64,000 nucleotides of DNA from Prunella strophiata (lineage: Eukaryota; Chordata; Aves; Passeriformes; Prunellidae), in contig JAZBQD010000027.1 in assembly GCA_036583965.1 (NCBI GenBank), forward strand, positions 9,711,187 to 9,775,186, in the 5' to 3' direction. Positions 10,781-22,094 of the stretch are shown here, piece after piece (position 1 is the stretch's first letter; the number at the start of each line of letters is the position of its first letter). Made by a program: the position numbers and the translations under genes. Below the pieces are notes generated by a model. It was not told the DNA's origin. It was given only the letters and a program-made list of their open reading frames with translations, and did not search any database.

Positions 10781-11850
10781 GGGGCACAGCTCGTGTCCGT
10801 GCAGGGTCATTCCCTGCCAGCCCGAGTTCCAGGACATGAACTGGGGAAACGTGTCCCTGCTCAGTGCTGGGCGCTTCACGGTGACCGGGGTGGGGACTTG
10901 GGGGGAACAGCGTGCGGGCGGGGGGTGACAGCTCTGAGGAAAGTCCGGTGTCAGTGATGAGGGACTGCTCACCAGTCCAGCCCACGGCCCCGCATCCTTA
11001 CAGACACCTCTGGGCCCCTCTAGCCCCGCAGCAGCGATCCCCTCTCCTCCTGCTGTTTTCAGACAAATCCCCACTCTATGAGTGTCTGGGATCATGTTCT
11101 GCCCCCGCTGTGACTGTGGCTGCTTGCCCTTCCCTGCCTTATCATGTTTTTGTACAGATCCCAGGTACAATAAACTGCTCAAATATTTGCGGAGATGTCC
11201 TTGTGCTGCCAGAGCGGTGAGCTCCTCTTGTTTGGCTGGGGGGTGGAATCCAGTGTCGCTGTGATTTCCCAAGGAAACACCGACACTACCACAGCCCCAT
11301 CAGTGTGGGGCCAGACAGGAGGCATGGAACAGGACACTGGGGAGCTGCTGTGGGGCCAAGATCAGCCTGAGAATGGCTGTGGGCACAACAGAACAGCCCG
11401 GCTTTGAGGTGACACCCCACAGCACCCCGCTGTGTATGGGAGGCACCCCATCTTTTTGGCTGCAGGGTAGCAGCGACGGCGCTGGTGGCTCCTGTGGGAC
11501 CTCGTGCAGGGATGGCGCTGTTGGAGGTCACCCCACAGTGGTGCAACCCTTCGGTGTAAGCAGCGTCCTTGGCAGTGTCCCCAGCCCTCCTGTGCCTGCG
11601 AGCTTTGGAGCGGCTGTGTCCCTCTCGTCCTGCAGCCCCGCCTGTCACCCTCCGGCCTCAGCCCGCACCAGGCACCGCTTTGCTCCAGCACGGCTTGGGC
11701 TGGGCTGTGGCAGCAGCACCCCGAGGCCACATGGCACCGACGGGGACAGTGCCTGCCTTGTCGCTGTCCCCTCGAGGCAGGCGGTGGTGGCCGGGGCGCA
11801 GTCCCTGCTCCAGCCAGGCTCTTCTCCTCCCTCCTGGGCGGGGAGAGTGG
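10781..11850. other. Intergenic; plus-strand AATAAA at 11169-11174
   Basis: No known gene recognised. A plus-strand AATAAA at 11169-11174 with T/G-rich sequence after it lies 400-700 bp to the right of the CpG island, which would be compatible with a short divergent transcript. No open frame in between resembles a protein I know. Confidence 0.35.
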
Positions 11851-11856
11851 TCAGGA

Positions 11857-11864
11857 GATAAAAG
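11857..11864 (+). promoter_or_regulatory. TATA-like box of the selenoprotein P2 gene
   Basis: GATAAAAG at 11857-11864 is a good TATA-type element about 0.8 kb before the coding start. The transcription start would be near 11885-11895. The first exon would be non-coding; its donor cannot be fixed, with a GT near 11940 as one option. It joins an acceptor at 12667-12668. Confidence 0.5.
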
Positions 11865-12682
11865 GGGGACCAGGGCCAGCTGGAAGTTGCTGAAAGCTGC
11901 TGGGGCCGGAGCGGGGGAGGACGGCAGCGAGGAGCAGCGCGGTATCGAGGGCTCGTTCTCGCGGGGAGAGGGCTGGGGAGTGGGGGCACATCCACCCTGA
12001 CCAGATCCTGAATTTCCCTCCTCCCTCCCCAGCCCATCCTCCCCAGACCCATATCCCCCCCTTGCCCATTAAGAGTGCTGGATATTAGAGGGATGGGGAA
12101 TATCCTGGGGTAGGCAGGGTTAGAGGGCTGTTGGAGGACGGGGCTTCAGGCAGATTTTGGGACACTCAAGGGCTTTAAAGGCTCTGTGTACCCCCAAAGC
12201 ACTTTGTGGGGCATCAAGGACTCTCAAGGTGACCTGAAGGTGAAACCATCTCTGTCCCAGTGACTGCTCCCTGGCAGCTGAGATGATGAGAGCTGTATCC
12301 CTGCTCCCTTCTGGGGCAGAGATAGACCTCTCTCTGGGGCTGGGTTTGTTCTGTGGGATCAAAGAAGTGGAGGAGGCCCATGGGAGGAGGAGCACCTTCA
12401 TCTCTTGAGATGTGGAGTGGGTGTTCACTGCCAGGGGAGAACAGGATGCTGTAGCACTGCTGCCCACAAAAGACAGTAGCAAGGAGCCCAATCCCCCACC
12501 TCGTCCCCCTTTCCTTGCCCCTGGGATGGGGGTCCTGGCTCCCAGTGCCAGCTGGGATCAGGCCAACGCTGCCCACAGCCCTTGTCTGCCCTGGAGCTGG
12601 GTGCAGGGAGATATTTTGGGGTTGCAGTGGATCTGGAAGGAGAGCAACACCCCGTGTCCCCCTGCCAGGGCCGGGGTCCAGG
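11865..12682 (+). other. SELENOP2: Predicted 5' UTR exon and first intron of SELENOP2
   Basis: The coding exon is preceded by CGTGTCCCCCTGCCAG, a strong 3' splice site with AG at 12667-12668, leaving 14 bases of 5' UTR before the ATG. This implies an upstream non-coding exon in the 11.88-11.95 kb region after the TATA-like box. The intervening sequence holds nothing else recognisable; a long antisense frame here is a shadow. Confidence 0.5.
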
Positions 12683-14382
12683 ATGGGGCTGCTGGTGCTG
12701 GCCCTGGCCACCTGGCTGGGGCTGGGGCTGGCCTCGGCCTCCGAGGAGTCGGCCAACAGCAGCCGGATCTGCCAGGAGGCACCGGCATGGACCATCAATG
12801 GCTCGAGCCCCATGGAGGGGGCGGCAGGGCAGGTGACGGTGGTGGCCCTGCTGAAGGCCAGCTGACAGTTCTGCCTGAGGCAGGCCCACAGGTGAGCTCT
12901 CCTCCCCACAACCATCCTCGGGGCGCTGGGCAGCCCCAGCCCCGGCAGCCCCAGCCCGGGCAGCCCCAGCCCCGGCAGCCGCTCCCAGCGCCTCCCTGCC
13001 GCAGCCTCGGGGGCCTGCGGGAGCGGCTGGCCCGGCAGGGCACGGCCCATGTCCGCTACATGATCGTCAACGAGAAGGCGCCGCTGTCCCGCGCCATGCT
13101 GCCGGAGCTGCGGCGCCATGCCCCGCCCGGCGTCCCCGTCCTCCAGCCCGAGCAGGAGGACCCTGACGTCTGGCAGGTCCTGGGGGGTGACAAGGACGAC
13201 TTCCTCGTTTATGACCGGTGAGTGTCCCCCCGACTCGCCTGAGGCTTTTCTGGGCGTTACCGAGCGTTTGATGGGCTTCCAAAATCTCTCATGGCTGGGC
13301 TGGGGGGATTCCAGACCCTCGTCTTGAGCCAGGCCATGACTTCTCCCCTCAGGTGTGGCCGCCTGGCTTTTCACATCCAGTTGCCCTTCAGCTTCCTCCA
13401 CTTCCCCTATGTGGAGGCAGCCATCCGCTCCACCCTCGTCAAGGACTTCTGTGGCAACTGCTCCCTGTACCCCAACACTACCCAGGAGGTAAGAGCTGGA
13501 ATGCTCCCTGGAGCCGGGATCCCTGCTGTCCTTGAGCCCAGGACAAGAACAATCAGCAAGCAAGAACAAGCTTATCTCCATGCTGGGGATGGGCTCTGGG
13601 TTGGCAGCTGCCCTCAGATGTGTTTGAGAGGGAAGGTGATGGAAGGTCTGGAATAAGGGCACTTAAATAGGTCAGAGCTTTCCGGTTGAAAAGGGAATTG
13701 ACTAAAGGGGTCATATCCCATGTCTGGGAATGCTAACTAGGACTGTTCCCATATAAGAAAGGGCAGGCAGTGGATGCAGAGGTGGCAAGCTCAGAGCAAA
13801 GAAAAGGGTGTAGCTCTGAGCTTGGCAGGCGATTAGTCACTTCCCAGGAGAAAAATACATCCAGAAATAGTGAATGCTAATTCCCATTTCTGGACCACAG
13901 ACAGCTTGAGCCAAGGGATGCAAGTGTAGAGGTTTTGTGCCCTGTGTACTCCAGCCTCTCCTGCTCTCTCTGTGCCCTGGGTCAGGGCTGGAGAGCATTT
14001 GCTCTGACCCACAGTTTTCTGTATGATGAATGCTGGTCTGCCTTCTTCCCAGTTCACAGCTGTGCTCCCAGGCTTCCTGCAGGGTTCTGTGGGTGTTCAC
14101 ATACCACACCAGCCCTTGTATTACTTTCCTCAGGCTAACAGCACCATGGAGGGCCCTGCAACCCCAACCTCCCTTCCTGAACACGAGGGGCTGGAGTCAG
14201 AGACCCCTGTCCACCAGCACAAGCCCCTTCATCCTCACCACCATCACGAGGTCAACAGCGGGAGAGACACAAACCCAAGTGAGGACCACAAACCTGCTAC
14301 CCATGCTCACCACCACCACCATGGAGACCATGGCCAGCTCCATCACAAGGGGAAGAAGCAGAAGGAGGGGGATGAGCATTAA
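12683..14382 (+). CDS. SELENOP2: Selenoprotein P2 (single-selenocysteine selenoprotein P paralogue)
   Basis: Four coding exons: 12683-12891, 13005-13217, 13353-13488, 14134-14382 (807 nt, 268 residues, TAA stop). Residues 1-20 form a Leu-rich signal peptide, so the product is secreted. Codon 61 is TGA inside VTVVALLKAS-Sec-QFC, the Sec-X-X-Cys redox site of the selenoprotein P thioredoxin-like domain. Family blocks follow: RYMIVNEK, DVWQVLGGDKDDFLVYDR and CGRLAFHIQLPFSFLHFPYVE, then CGNC. Exon 4 is His-rich (HPHHHHE and HAHHHHHGDHG), as in the heparin/metal-binding segment of selenoprotein P, and ends without the multi-Sec C-terminal tail of SELENOP1. That makes it the paralogue (SelPb/SELENOP2) known from fish, amphibians, birds, marsupials and monotremes. 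A SECIS in the 3' UTR supports reading TGA as Sec. Likely role: extracellular redox or selenium-related function; in vivo role little known. All junction phases agree. Confidence 0.93.
12863..12865 (+). other. SELENOP2: In-frame TGA read as selenocysteine (Sec61)
   Basis: The TGA lies 180 bases after the ATG, in frame, with homologous coding sequence continuing on both sides and a Cys three residues later. It aligns with the N-terminal Sec of selenoprotein P. A gene finder using the standard code would stop here or split the gene. Confidence 0.92.
12931..12975 (+). repeat. Three 15-bp tandem repeats next to a splice acceptor
   Basis: The unit CAGCCCCAGCCCCGG occurs at 12931-12945, 12946-12960 (one change) and 12961-12975, followed by a degenerate copy. 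It lies in the 113-bp intron of SELENOP2, just before the acceptor at 13003-13004, and fills most of that intron. Confidence 0.85.
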
Positions 14383-14610
14383 ACCAGGCTGGGCAGCCTT
14401 GCAGAACCCAGTAGTGTGCAGACAACCCCAACTCACTTCACAGAGGCATGGAAGGACTTGCTTTGGGCTGCTGGTTTAACAACTGCCTCCAGCACACCCC
14501 ATGTGGGCTGCCCTCCTACGCTGTGCTAGGGATGGAAATTCCCCTTGGGCCCTGCTCAGTGCTGCGTTTTCAGCCCCAGGGCTCAGTTCTGAGCCTTCAT
14601 CTGCCACTGC

Positions 14611-14692
14611 CTGCCTTTCTGTGCTCAATGAGGCCCGCGGTGCAAACCAGGAGGTCCCTGGTCACTGCTGGCTGACACTGCACAGAGCAGCA
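14611..14692 (+). promoter_or_regulatory. SELENOP2: SECIS element (type II) in the SELENOP2 3' UTR
   Basis: This RNA hairpin directs Sec insertion at UGA through SECISBP2. Lower helix: TCTGTGC (14618-14624) pairs perfectly with GCACAGA (14680-14686). The non-canonical quartet is ATGA at 14628-14631 opposite TGAC at 14673-14676. The upper helix between them forms 9 pairs with one bulged G and one C/U mismatch. The apical loop starts with unpaired AAs (14644-14646), then ACCAGG (14646-14651) pairs with CCTGGT (14657-14662), the extra mini-stem that defines type II. It lies about 230 bases after the stop codon. I found only one such element in this UTR, in keeping with a single Sec codon (SELENOP1 genes usually carry two). 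Confidence 0.9.
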
Positions 14693-15111
14693 GGGCGGGG
14701 CTGGAGGGGCCAGAGCTGGGATGGGAGCAGCACTGCTGGCATCCCCTGCCCATCCAGGGGATGGGTGTGCTGGAATCCCTGGGTTTCCTGGCCAGGGAGC
14801 GAGGGGAGGGACAGCGTGTGCCCCGCAGGACATGGTCCCAGGGGACCGAGGGCCCGAGGAGCGGTGGGATGTGGCAGCTCCCCGCGGTCCAAACCCTGTG
14901 CCCCGTGTCTGTCCCGTGCTGGGCGCCCCGCAGACCGTGCGCACGGGTATGTGCAGTGGTGCTGGGTGGCCGCAAGATGGTGGCCTTGTCCCCTCTTGGA
15001 GAGCCAGGGGCTGTGTCCAATGGGCGCAGCTCGGGGAGGACAGGGTGAGGATCCTGAGGTCTTTGCTGGGGGTGAGCGAGGTGGGAGGGCAGCGTGGGTA
15101 TCCGGAGTACG

Positions 15112-15117
15112 AATAAA
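15112..15117 (+). terminator. SELENOP2: SELENOP2 poly(A) signal AATAAA
   Basis: AATAAA lies about 730 bases after the stop codon, downstream of the SECIS, with GT-rich sequence within the next 60 bases. Confidence 0.8.
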
Positions 15118-16014
15118 ACCTCTGTGAAGTGACCACTGCTCCGTTTGGCCTCTGGTGGCGCCGGGGTGGGGGGTGTTGCTCAGTGCTGTCTGTGCCCTGG
15201 GCACAGGGAGGGATGCAGGGCTGGATGTAGACCCCAAGATGCAGCAGCCAGGGATGGTTTACATCCCCTAAGCAGGAGTTGGAGGTGAAGGGGTTGAAGA
15301 CTAAAGAGAAGTCTTCTTCAAGGCAAGACCCCATCTCTTCCTGTCTTGTGGCTGCCTCCCAAGATGGGAGTCCAGGACATTAACACTGCACTGCTTGGCA
15401 GTGTTGGGCTCAGCACCTCCATACCTGGCTTGTAGGTGTGATGTTAGGGTGCCTGCCCCAAGCTGCTGCTGGTTCCCACATGCAGTCCAAGGTCACTATG
15501 GGCATTCTGTCCTCAGTGCCCAGAGCAGTCCCCATTGCAGGCACATCGTGGGGCTCCCCAGCCTCAGGCAGGTGGGTGCTGTGCCCCTGGCAGGCAGTCA
15601 CGCCTGCCTGCAGCTTGTGGTGCCCCAGACCTGTCTCTGCCCTTTATTCCAGCTCCATCCGTCATCCCACAGAGCCCTACTCAACATCTCTTCAGGCCCT
15701 GCAGCCTGAGTGGGGAGCAGAGAGATGATTTTCTGCTCAGTGTTTTCATGGTGCTGTGTCCCAGTGCTGGGTTTCTGCACCCCGTCTCTGCTGGAGGATG
15801 CTCTGCACAGTGACTGGAACAAGAACCAGGGTGAAAAGGAGCTGTTCCTCACAGGGATGAGAGCAATGGCATCAGATGTGTCTTTCTTACCAGCCAGGCT
15901 CTCCCACGGGGTGCTGGCTGAGACTCTGCTCCCCCTCCTCCATCTCTCCTCCCCCTTCCTCCTCTACCTGCTCCCAGTAGCCTGCAAGGGCACCTCTGTC
16001 TGCTGCTCCTGCCA

Positions 16015-16145
16015 TCAATATTGAGGTTATCTTTTTCTTCTGGCAGCTGCTGTAATTGAAACAAAGCAGGCCGGGCCTCACGGGCTCGGCTCCTCTCGCT
16101 CATTTTGCTGGTGCTGCTGAGACAACTAATTCATCTTATCGATGC
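16015..16145. promoter_or_regulatory. Candidate conserved enhancer-like element
   Basis: A dense string of motif-like words: CAGCTG E-box and TAATTG homeodomain core near 16046-16057, AACAAAG (SOX/TCF type) shortly after, CTAATTC, and CTTATCGAT near 16135. Its composition differs from the GC-rich flanks. Function and conservation are inference. Confidence 0.3.
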
Positions 16146-17016
16146 ATGCTTGGCCTCTTTTCCACCAGATCCAGGCAGAGCAGTCTCCCTACCACAGCTG
16201 GTAGGAGCAGACTGTGTTCCTGTGGTGTGCTGCTGGGTGCTGCTCTAATCCAGCCTCTGCTCCTTGGCTTGCCTCAGCCGGGTGCTGGCCACCAGCAGAA
16301 GATGCCAGAGGAGCCAGTCAGGGAAGGAGGTGCAGATTGGGAGGATGCTGATTACTTTCATCTCTTTCTTTTGCCTTCTGATGCGTTATCAGCACTTGTA
16401 TTAAATTCCACATCCTTTCCTTGTGCAGCTCCTAAAGGTGTCCCTGCTGAGGAGGTGACAGGGGATGAGTGGGGCATCCATGGGTTTGCATTCCCTCACT
16501 GGTGGCCAGTGCTGCAGTTAGCCATGGCAGAGAGAGGGATCCCAGCTGGTGCTGGGTGTGTAGTCCAGTGCAACAGCTACCATTTGGTTGCCTCCCAGCA
16601 GACGGATTTCTGGCCCTGAAAGCTTGGGTGGGCATTTTGCTCTGGGTAGAGACACTGAGGTGTGGGAAAGAGCTGTCACATTGTTTGGATGAAGTCCTAC
16701 ATGACTGAGTAGGGGCAAGGCTTCAGGGTGAAACTGATCCTGTTCCATATATTACTGTCCAAAGACCTGAAGGGTTTGGGGTGCCACAGTTGGAGCCCTT
16801 ATGACAGGATTCACCCCTGAAAGATGCCAGAAACCTGGAGCTCTGCAAATCCTGTGTGAGTGTCTGTACTCCTGCAATGCTGAGAGAGAGCTTTGCTCTG
16901 GGTGGGATGGAGAGGTGTTTTGGGGGAGGAAACAGGCTCTCTACATCACCAATGTGTTGGAGAGGGATGGTGTAAATAGAGCCAGAGAGTTCTAAGGGAT
17001 CCTCACCTGTTGGGGG

Positions 17017-17041
17017 GCTGACTCAGCTGGGCTGACTCAGC
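17017..17041. promoter_or_regulatory. Tandem pair of MARE/antioxidant-response-like sites
   Basis: GCTGACTCAGC occurs twice, at 17017-17027 and 17031-17041, 14 bp apart. The 11-mer is the core of the Maf recognition element and contains TGACTCAGC, which fits the TGACnnnGC antioxidant-response consensus bound by NRF2/small-Maf or AP-1. Location: 1.9 kb after SELENOP2 and 6.3 kb before ZSWIM5. Confidence 0.6.
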
Positions 17042-17098
17042 TGGGGGTCAAGGGCCAGAAACAAGGGCTGACTCCAGGTTCTAGCAGTGCTGTTCCTT

Positions 17099-17191
17099 GG
17101 TACCCTGTTATCTGTGGCTGTGCCACCACTCTGGAGGAGGGTGCACCCTGGTACCCTGGTACCCATGGCTGTGCCACCACCGTGGAGGAGG
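17099..17191 (+). repeat. Imperfect 51-bp tandem duplication (two copies)
   Basis: A 42-bp core beginning GGTACCCTG and ending GTGGAGGAGG-like occurs at 17099-17140 and again at 17150-17191 with few differences. No coding role seen. Confidence 0.75.
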
Positions 17192-20100
17192 ACAGATGTC
17201 AGTTTCATGTCACATGAAGCCTTGGCCCTGTGTGCTGCTCCTGCCGAGGGCCAGGCAGATCCTCTCAGGAAAGGAGGAACAGCCAGTCCTAATGTCAACA
17301 GAGGCCTCTTGTGCAGCGATGCTGTGTCAAGAAGAGGAATGGGTCCCTCCTCCTCCGCCCATTCATCTGGCAGCCGGGGCTGGCGTGCTGCCAAGCCAGG
17401 CTGCTTTGGAAACATTTCATTGAGGAGGCAGCTGAGCCTAGGAAAACAGAATGAAAATATACAGAGGGATCACTGTTGTTAGGCAAAATAAATGCAAGCG
17501 GCTGCATTTTTGTCCCCCAAATCCAGCCCAGCCGGGCCCCTCTGGCTTCTCTGGGGTCAGGGTGGCTGCTGCTGCCTGGGGGTTCAGCCATCTATCTCCA
17601 TTGTGGGTTAGGAGCTGAGGAATGAGACTTGGAGAGGTCATCTGTGGCTTTGGCCTGCTTGCTGATGACCCTGGTGAAGAGGCCCAGATTCATTTTGGTG
17701 TAGCATTGCCCAAGGAGATGGGACAGAGCAGAGAAACAGCAGCAGGGATGAGCCAGCAGCAGGGACTCGTGGTCCCTGCATGGCCACCAGTGCAGGGGGG
17801 TTGATGGAAGTGATGCAGGGGCTGCAGAAGTGAGTCAGATTTTGGCCACGTTCATTCCCATCTCCCTCTTCAGCATCTACCATGGGACCAGGCTGGGCAG
17901 GAGGCCCCCAGCAGGACAGAGTCCAATCCCTGTGTTTTCAAAGCCCAGTTGCTTGGCATGGCCCATCTTCTGTCTGCTGGCAGAGGGAGAGCAGAGTCAT
18001 CCCAAAGCAGTCCCCAGGGACAGAGGGTGGAGGTGCCTCTGACTTCTGAGCAAAGCTGCATACAACAGGTTTGCCTCCCCCGTTGTTTCCTCCTATAACC
18101 TCTCTCCTTCCTCCAAAGGCCTTCAAGCCACTCAGTGGCTGTTTGATGACCTACAAGAGATGCATTCCAGCTCTTTCCCTCTCTCCTGGTGGGTCCAGAG
18201 TGATTTGGGGGAGCTGGAGCCCCAGGCCCATGGGATACCAAGGCTCTCACCCCTGCATAGCTTTCTGTGGCTTCACCTCCTCTCTTTGTCCGCCCAGCAC
18301 AGTCTGGTTCTGTTATTTACAGCTTAGATCAGGGGGTTGAAAGAGCCCAGTGTGAGCAGAAAAAGCCCAACCCACACTCTGGGAGAGACACATCTCACCA
18401 GGCCAGCTCATGTGTGGATTTGCAGGCGGGTGCCCAGGGCTGAGACTGGATCTTGCCCTGGTCCTTGTGTTTGTAGGAGCTTTGCTAAGATTCAGGCTCC
18501 CTCCTGCCAGGAAAGCAGACAGCAAGATTAATCCTTTTCTGCTGTGTGAGAGGTGATTTGCCATGTGTCTCCACACGCTTCTCCTGGAAACAGGTTAGCT
18601 GTGATGCTGGGTTCCCAAATCCCACTGCTGACAGCAGCCTGGGATGATGGCAGATGTGACAGTGATGGCCCTCACTGCACCTGAGGAACCACAGCTTCAC
18701 AGAGCTGCCAAAATGCCTGACTGCCAACTTCTCATCCAGCTGGACCCCGTGATCCACTTGTGTTCAAAGCCAGGGCAGACCCCTGGCTAACAGAAGCATT
18801 GTTTACCCCTTGCTTTCCCATCATTTATTCATACTCTTGTAGCCTGAAAAAATGATCCCCCATGTATTTTAACATCCCTAATTAAGGGGAAGGAACTTCA
18901 GTGGCTGAAAGGGGGAGGTGGTGGCTCAAGAGGGTTGTTTTCTGCTGAGCTCAGCCCTGAGACAGCCAGCCTGGCTGGGATGGACATCTCTCCAGTGCAG
19001 GCCTGAGTAACTTTCTGGAGCACTCTGCATTTTTAGACTCTGTGCTGGAGAGGTGGCTGTTCCTCCTGGAAGCCAAGGGTCTTCACCCAGCAGCTGCTCT
19101 GTGCTTAATTGCTGTCTGCACAGCAAATGTGTTTGCTGGAAGGGTGCTGAAATCTCTGTGGCAAGACAGAGGCTCAGCACGTTGCTAATCTTACAGGTGC
19201 TGAGGGAAGGCAGACCTGGCAAGCCAGAGATGTAATGTCCTGTATGGGGAACGATGGAACAACAGGTTCTGACAGACAGAAGTCTCTGCCTGGGTACAAG
19301 GGGGTGTCTGGGTCTGCACCATCCCAGCCTGAGCAACCACAGGGACACACAGGCAAGTAGAGCTGTTCCTGGATCAACATGAGGGTGAGAACAGCCATCC
19401 CACACTTGATCCTGGAATTCAGCCTGTACTTGGAGAGGGGAGATGGTACTTTCAGTCCTTGCCTTTCTCTTTTGAGTACACAGACAATTGCAGTCACACC
19501 TGAAGGAGGTCTTTGAGCTTGTCAGTTCTGGAAAGTTTCATAAAATAACTGGCTGGCTAGCAAAAAGCCACTTTATTAGAGTCCCTGCTGGAAGAGGAGC
19601 ACAGCAATAACTCAGCGCTAATGAATCAGTGGAGAATCCACAGGGGATTTGAACAGTTTGACAGCAAAAAGCTCCAACTCCAGTCTATGCTTTGTTGGAG
19701 ACCTTACCAGGCACTGGAAAATCTAAAAATGGTGCTAAACTCCATGGGCAACCAAATCAAGGTGTCCCTCCTCTTGCTTGCAAGGCCAAATATTTCACGA
19801 GACAATGCTCTCTGTCTCTTCCTGGACATTGGATCTGTGGGGGTGCTAAGGAATAACTGTCCTGGCCAACAGATTCCTCTGCTCCCAAGTGCTTAGGGCA
19901 GGGGAGCTGCAGTTACTCCCTGTGTCCTTTCCCTTCTGCCTCTGCTCTGAACAGCATCAGCAACACAGGAAAGGCAGAAACAGCCACACTTCCAGTGAGT
20001 GCTGTACAATGGAGGCTGTAGCAGGGAGCTTGGCTGCTGATAAGCCTGCCTTTGGCTGCTTCAGAGCAGCAAATCCTCTGGATGGCTGGAGCAGGAGCAT

Positions 20101-22094
20101 GGTGTCTGCCTGCACTCTACTATCCTGTTCCTTTCCCATCATTAATTTGCCATAAAGCTTCTTCTGCCCTTGTCTATCTTCATCTGTCACCACAGGACTT
20201 CCCTGGTGCTCCCTGGGCCTTGCAAAGCTCTGCTGTCATCTCTAAGGGCTCAGGCAGTGTCACTCGTGCCAGTGAGGGCACAGCATTGACTGCTGGGAGT
20301 CAAAGCAATGTCAAAGCAGCATGGGAGCATCCAAGAGAGGGGAGGATGCCCAGAGAAAGGCAGTCTTTCTGCTGAGGAGGAGTTTGGGCATGGTGGGAGA
20401 GAGGAGAGCAGCTACATGAAGGTGTGCAGGTGGGAGCACCCAAGGAGGTGACATCCCCTTGGGCTGAGATGTGGCACCAGCCATCACTTACCTTGACTGC
20501 CATAAAACAAAGCACAGCTGCCAGGAAGCCCACAGAGGCATCTCATCAGCACCCTTGTCCTTTCTCCTTTTTATTGTCCTTGAATTTAGTTTCTAGGAAG
20601 ATTAAAGCAGTTTTCTTAATCCACAGCACCTACACCTTAAAGCTGGACTTCTGACTGAGCTGGCACCCAAAGAATTTCCAAGGATATTCCATTGCAGTGC
20701 TGCCTGACTGTGGTCTAGAGCCCCTGGGGCTCCAGCCCCTTTGGTCTGTCAATTTTCTAGCCAGGGTCTCAAAATAAAATACTTCCTGGAGCCAGCAGAA
20801 GAAATCAGCATTCGGTGGATAACCCCAGTGATGAGGCCAGAAGGGCTGGAGTCAGTGGCCTGCAGCATGGGCACACCCTGACCAAAGAGTCCTGAAAACA
20901 GGAGGGGAGCCAGGGCTGCCAGTGGCTCAGCAAATGGCTGGGCTCAGGAAAGCGTGCAGTGAATTATTGATGTACCTGGTTCCAGGCTCTGAATGAGCAG
21001 CATCAGGGGCTGGGCTGGAGGCTGACATTTTGCATCCTTCCCCAGGGAGAAGAGGTCTGTCCACGTTCCCTGGGAGGAGGAGAGCTCTCCCCCTTGCAAA
21101 ATTCAAGCTAGTGATGAAAGGCACAGGGAAATATGGGGAGGAATGGAGAGCAACAAATGTTCAGAATGAAGAGAGAGAGGAAAAATAGATTGGTTTGTCT
21201 TTGAAATAACATGCTAACCCCCCAGAGACAGGCTGGCCAGCCACTGCACCGACCTTGCTTTGATTTGAGTCTGGATTATATGTTTTATGCAATGAAAAGT
21301 CAGCTTATTGGTAATGAATAACATCCCTGCTTGGTCTGAAGTCTAAACTCCTCTTTATTGGCACTGTCTGGGGACGACGTAAGTAAGGACACTCAAGGTT
21401 GTCACTAGGTGAGCTCTGCAGTGACTGGTGACAGAGGGACCAGACAAGCTGGGGTGCTGTGTCCCAGCTCTCATGCAGTCTCACCCTCTGCCTGAGCAGC
21501 TGCAGGGACACACGGTGCCAGCAGAAATTCTGTGACACCAGAGCCCACAGCTTTCATCATCAAAAAAGCTTGAGGTTGCTGGGCTGTTCTCTGCCAGGAA
21601 GGTGTGCTCCACCTCGGGCCAGGAGGGTGCTTTGGGATGGCCCTGTGAGGTCCCTCTGGGCAGCCAGGGATGGGCAGAGGTGGACAAAGCCCTTTTTGTC
21701 ACCCCAGGACCTGTCACCACAACAGTGAGCAGAGGTAATGGACAAAACGCCGTGCTCCTGTGGCAACAAACTCTTAAAGAGAGCAAAATGGCCTTGAGGG
21801 TTAAAGAAATGGGGATGTGATTCCTGGGGAAAATCTGTGCGTAAACAAATCTGTGTGCAGCTGCTGCCCCAGGCCAGTCCCTGCCACTGCTAGCACTCAT
21901 TACTTTGAACAAGACCAACAGCAGCAAGGAACACCTCAGCCTTCAAGGAAAACCTCTTCCTGACCTTCATCGATTAGCTTGTGGCTTACTCTCTAAAATG
22001 GAGATCTCTCATTGCAGCAGCTCTGCCTGCTCTCACCACCTGCCTGATTCCTTCCCTCCGTGTCCTGTGGAGGAGACCTTGGGCTTGGAGGTAT

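Noticed and set aside
10136..11272. 378-residue minus-strand frame in the CpG island
   Set aside because: Low-complexity Pro/Arg/Gly frame caused by GC richness; no similarity I recognise and it crosses from island to ordinary spacer.
12214..13662. 482-residue minus-strand frame across SELENOP2
   Set aside because: It overlaps three SELENOP2 exons and introns alike; the plus-strand exons have family motifs, Sec codon, correct phases and a SECIS.
14360..14400. A second SECIS starting at the ATGA overlapping the SELENOP2 stop codon
   Set aside because: No pairing partners, no apical AA/mini-stem arrangement and no matching 3' GA quartet at the right distance.
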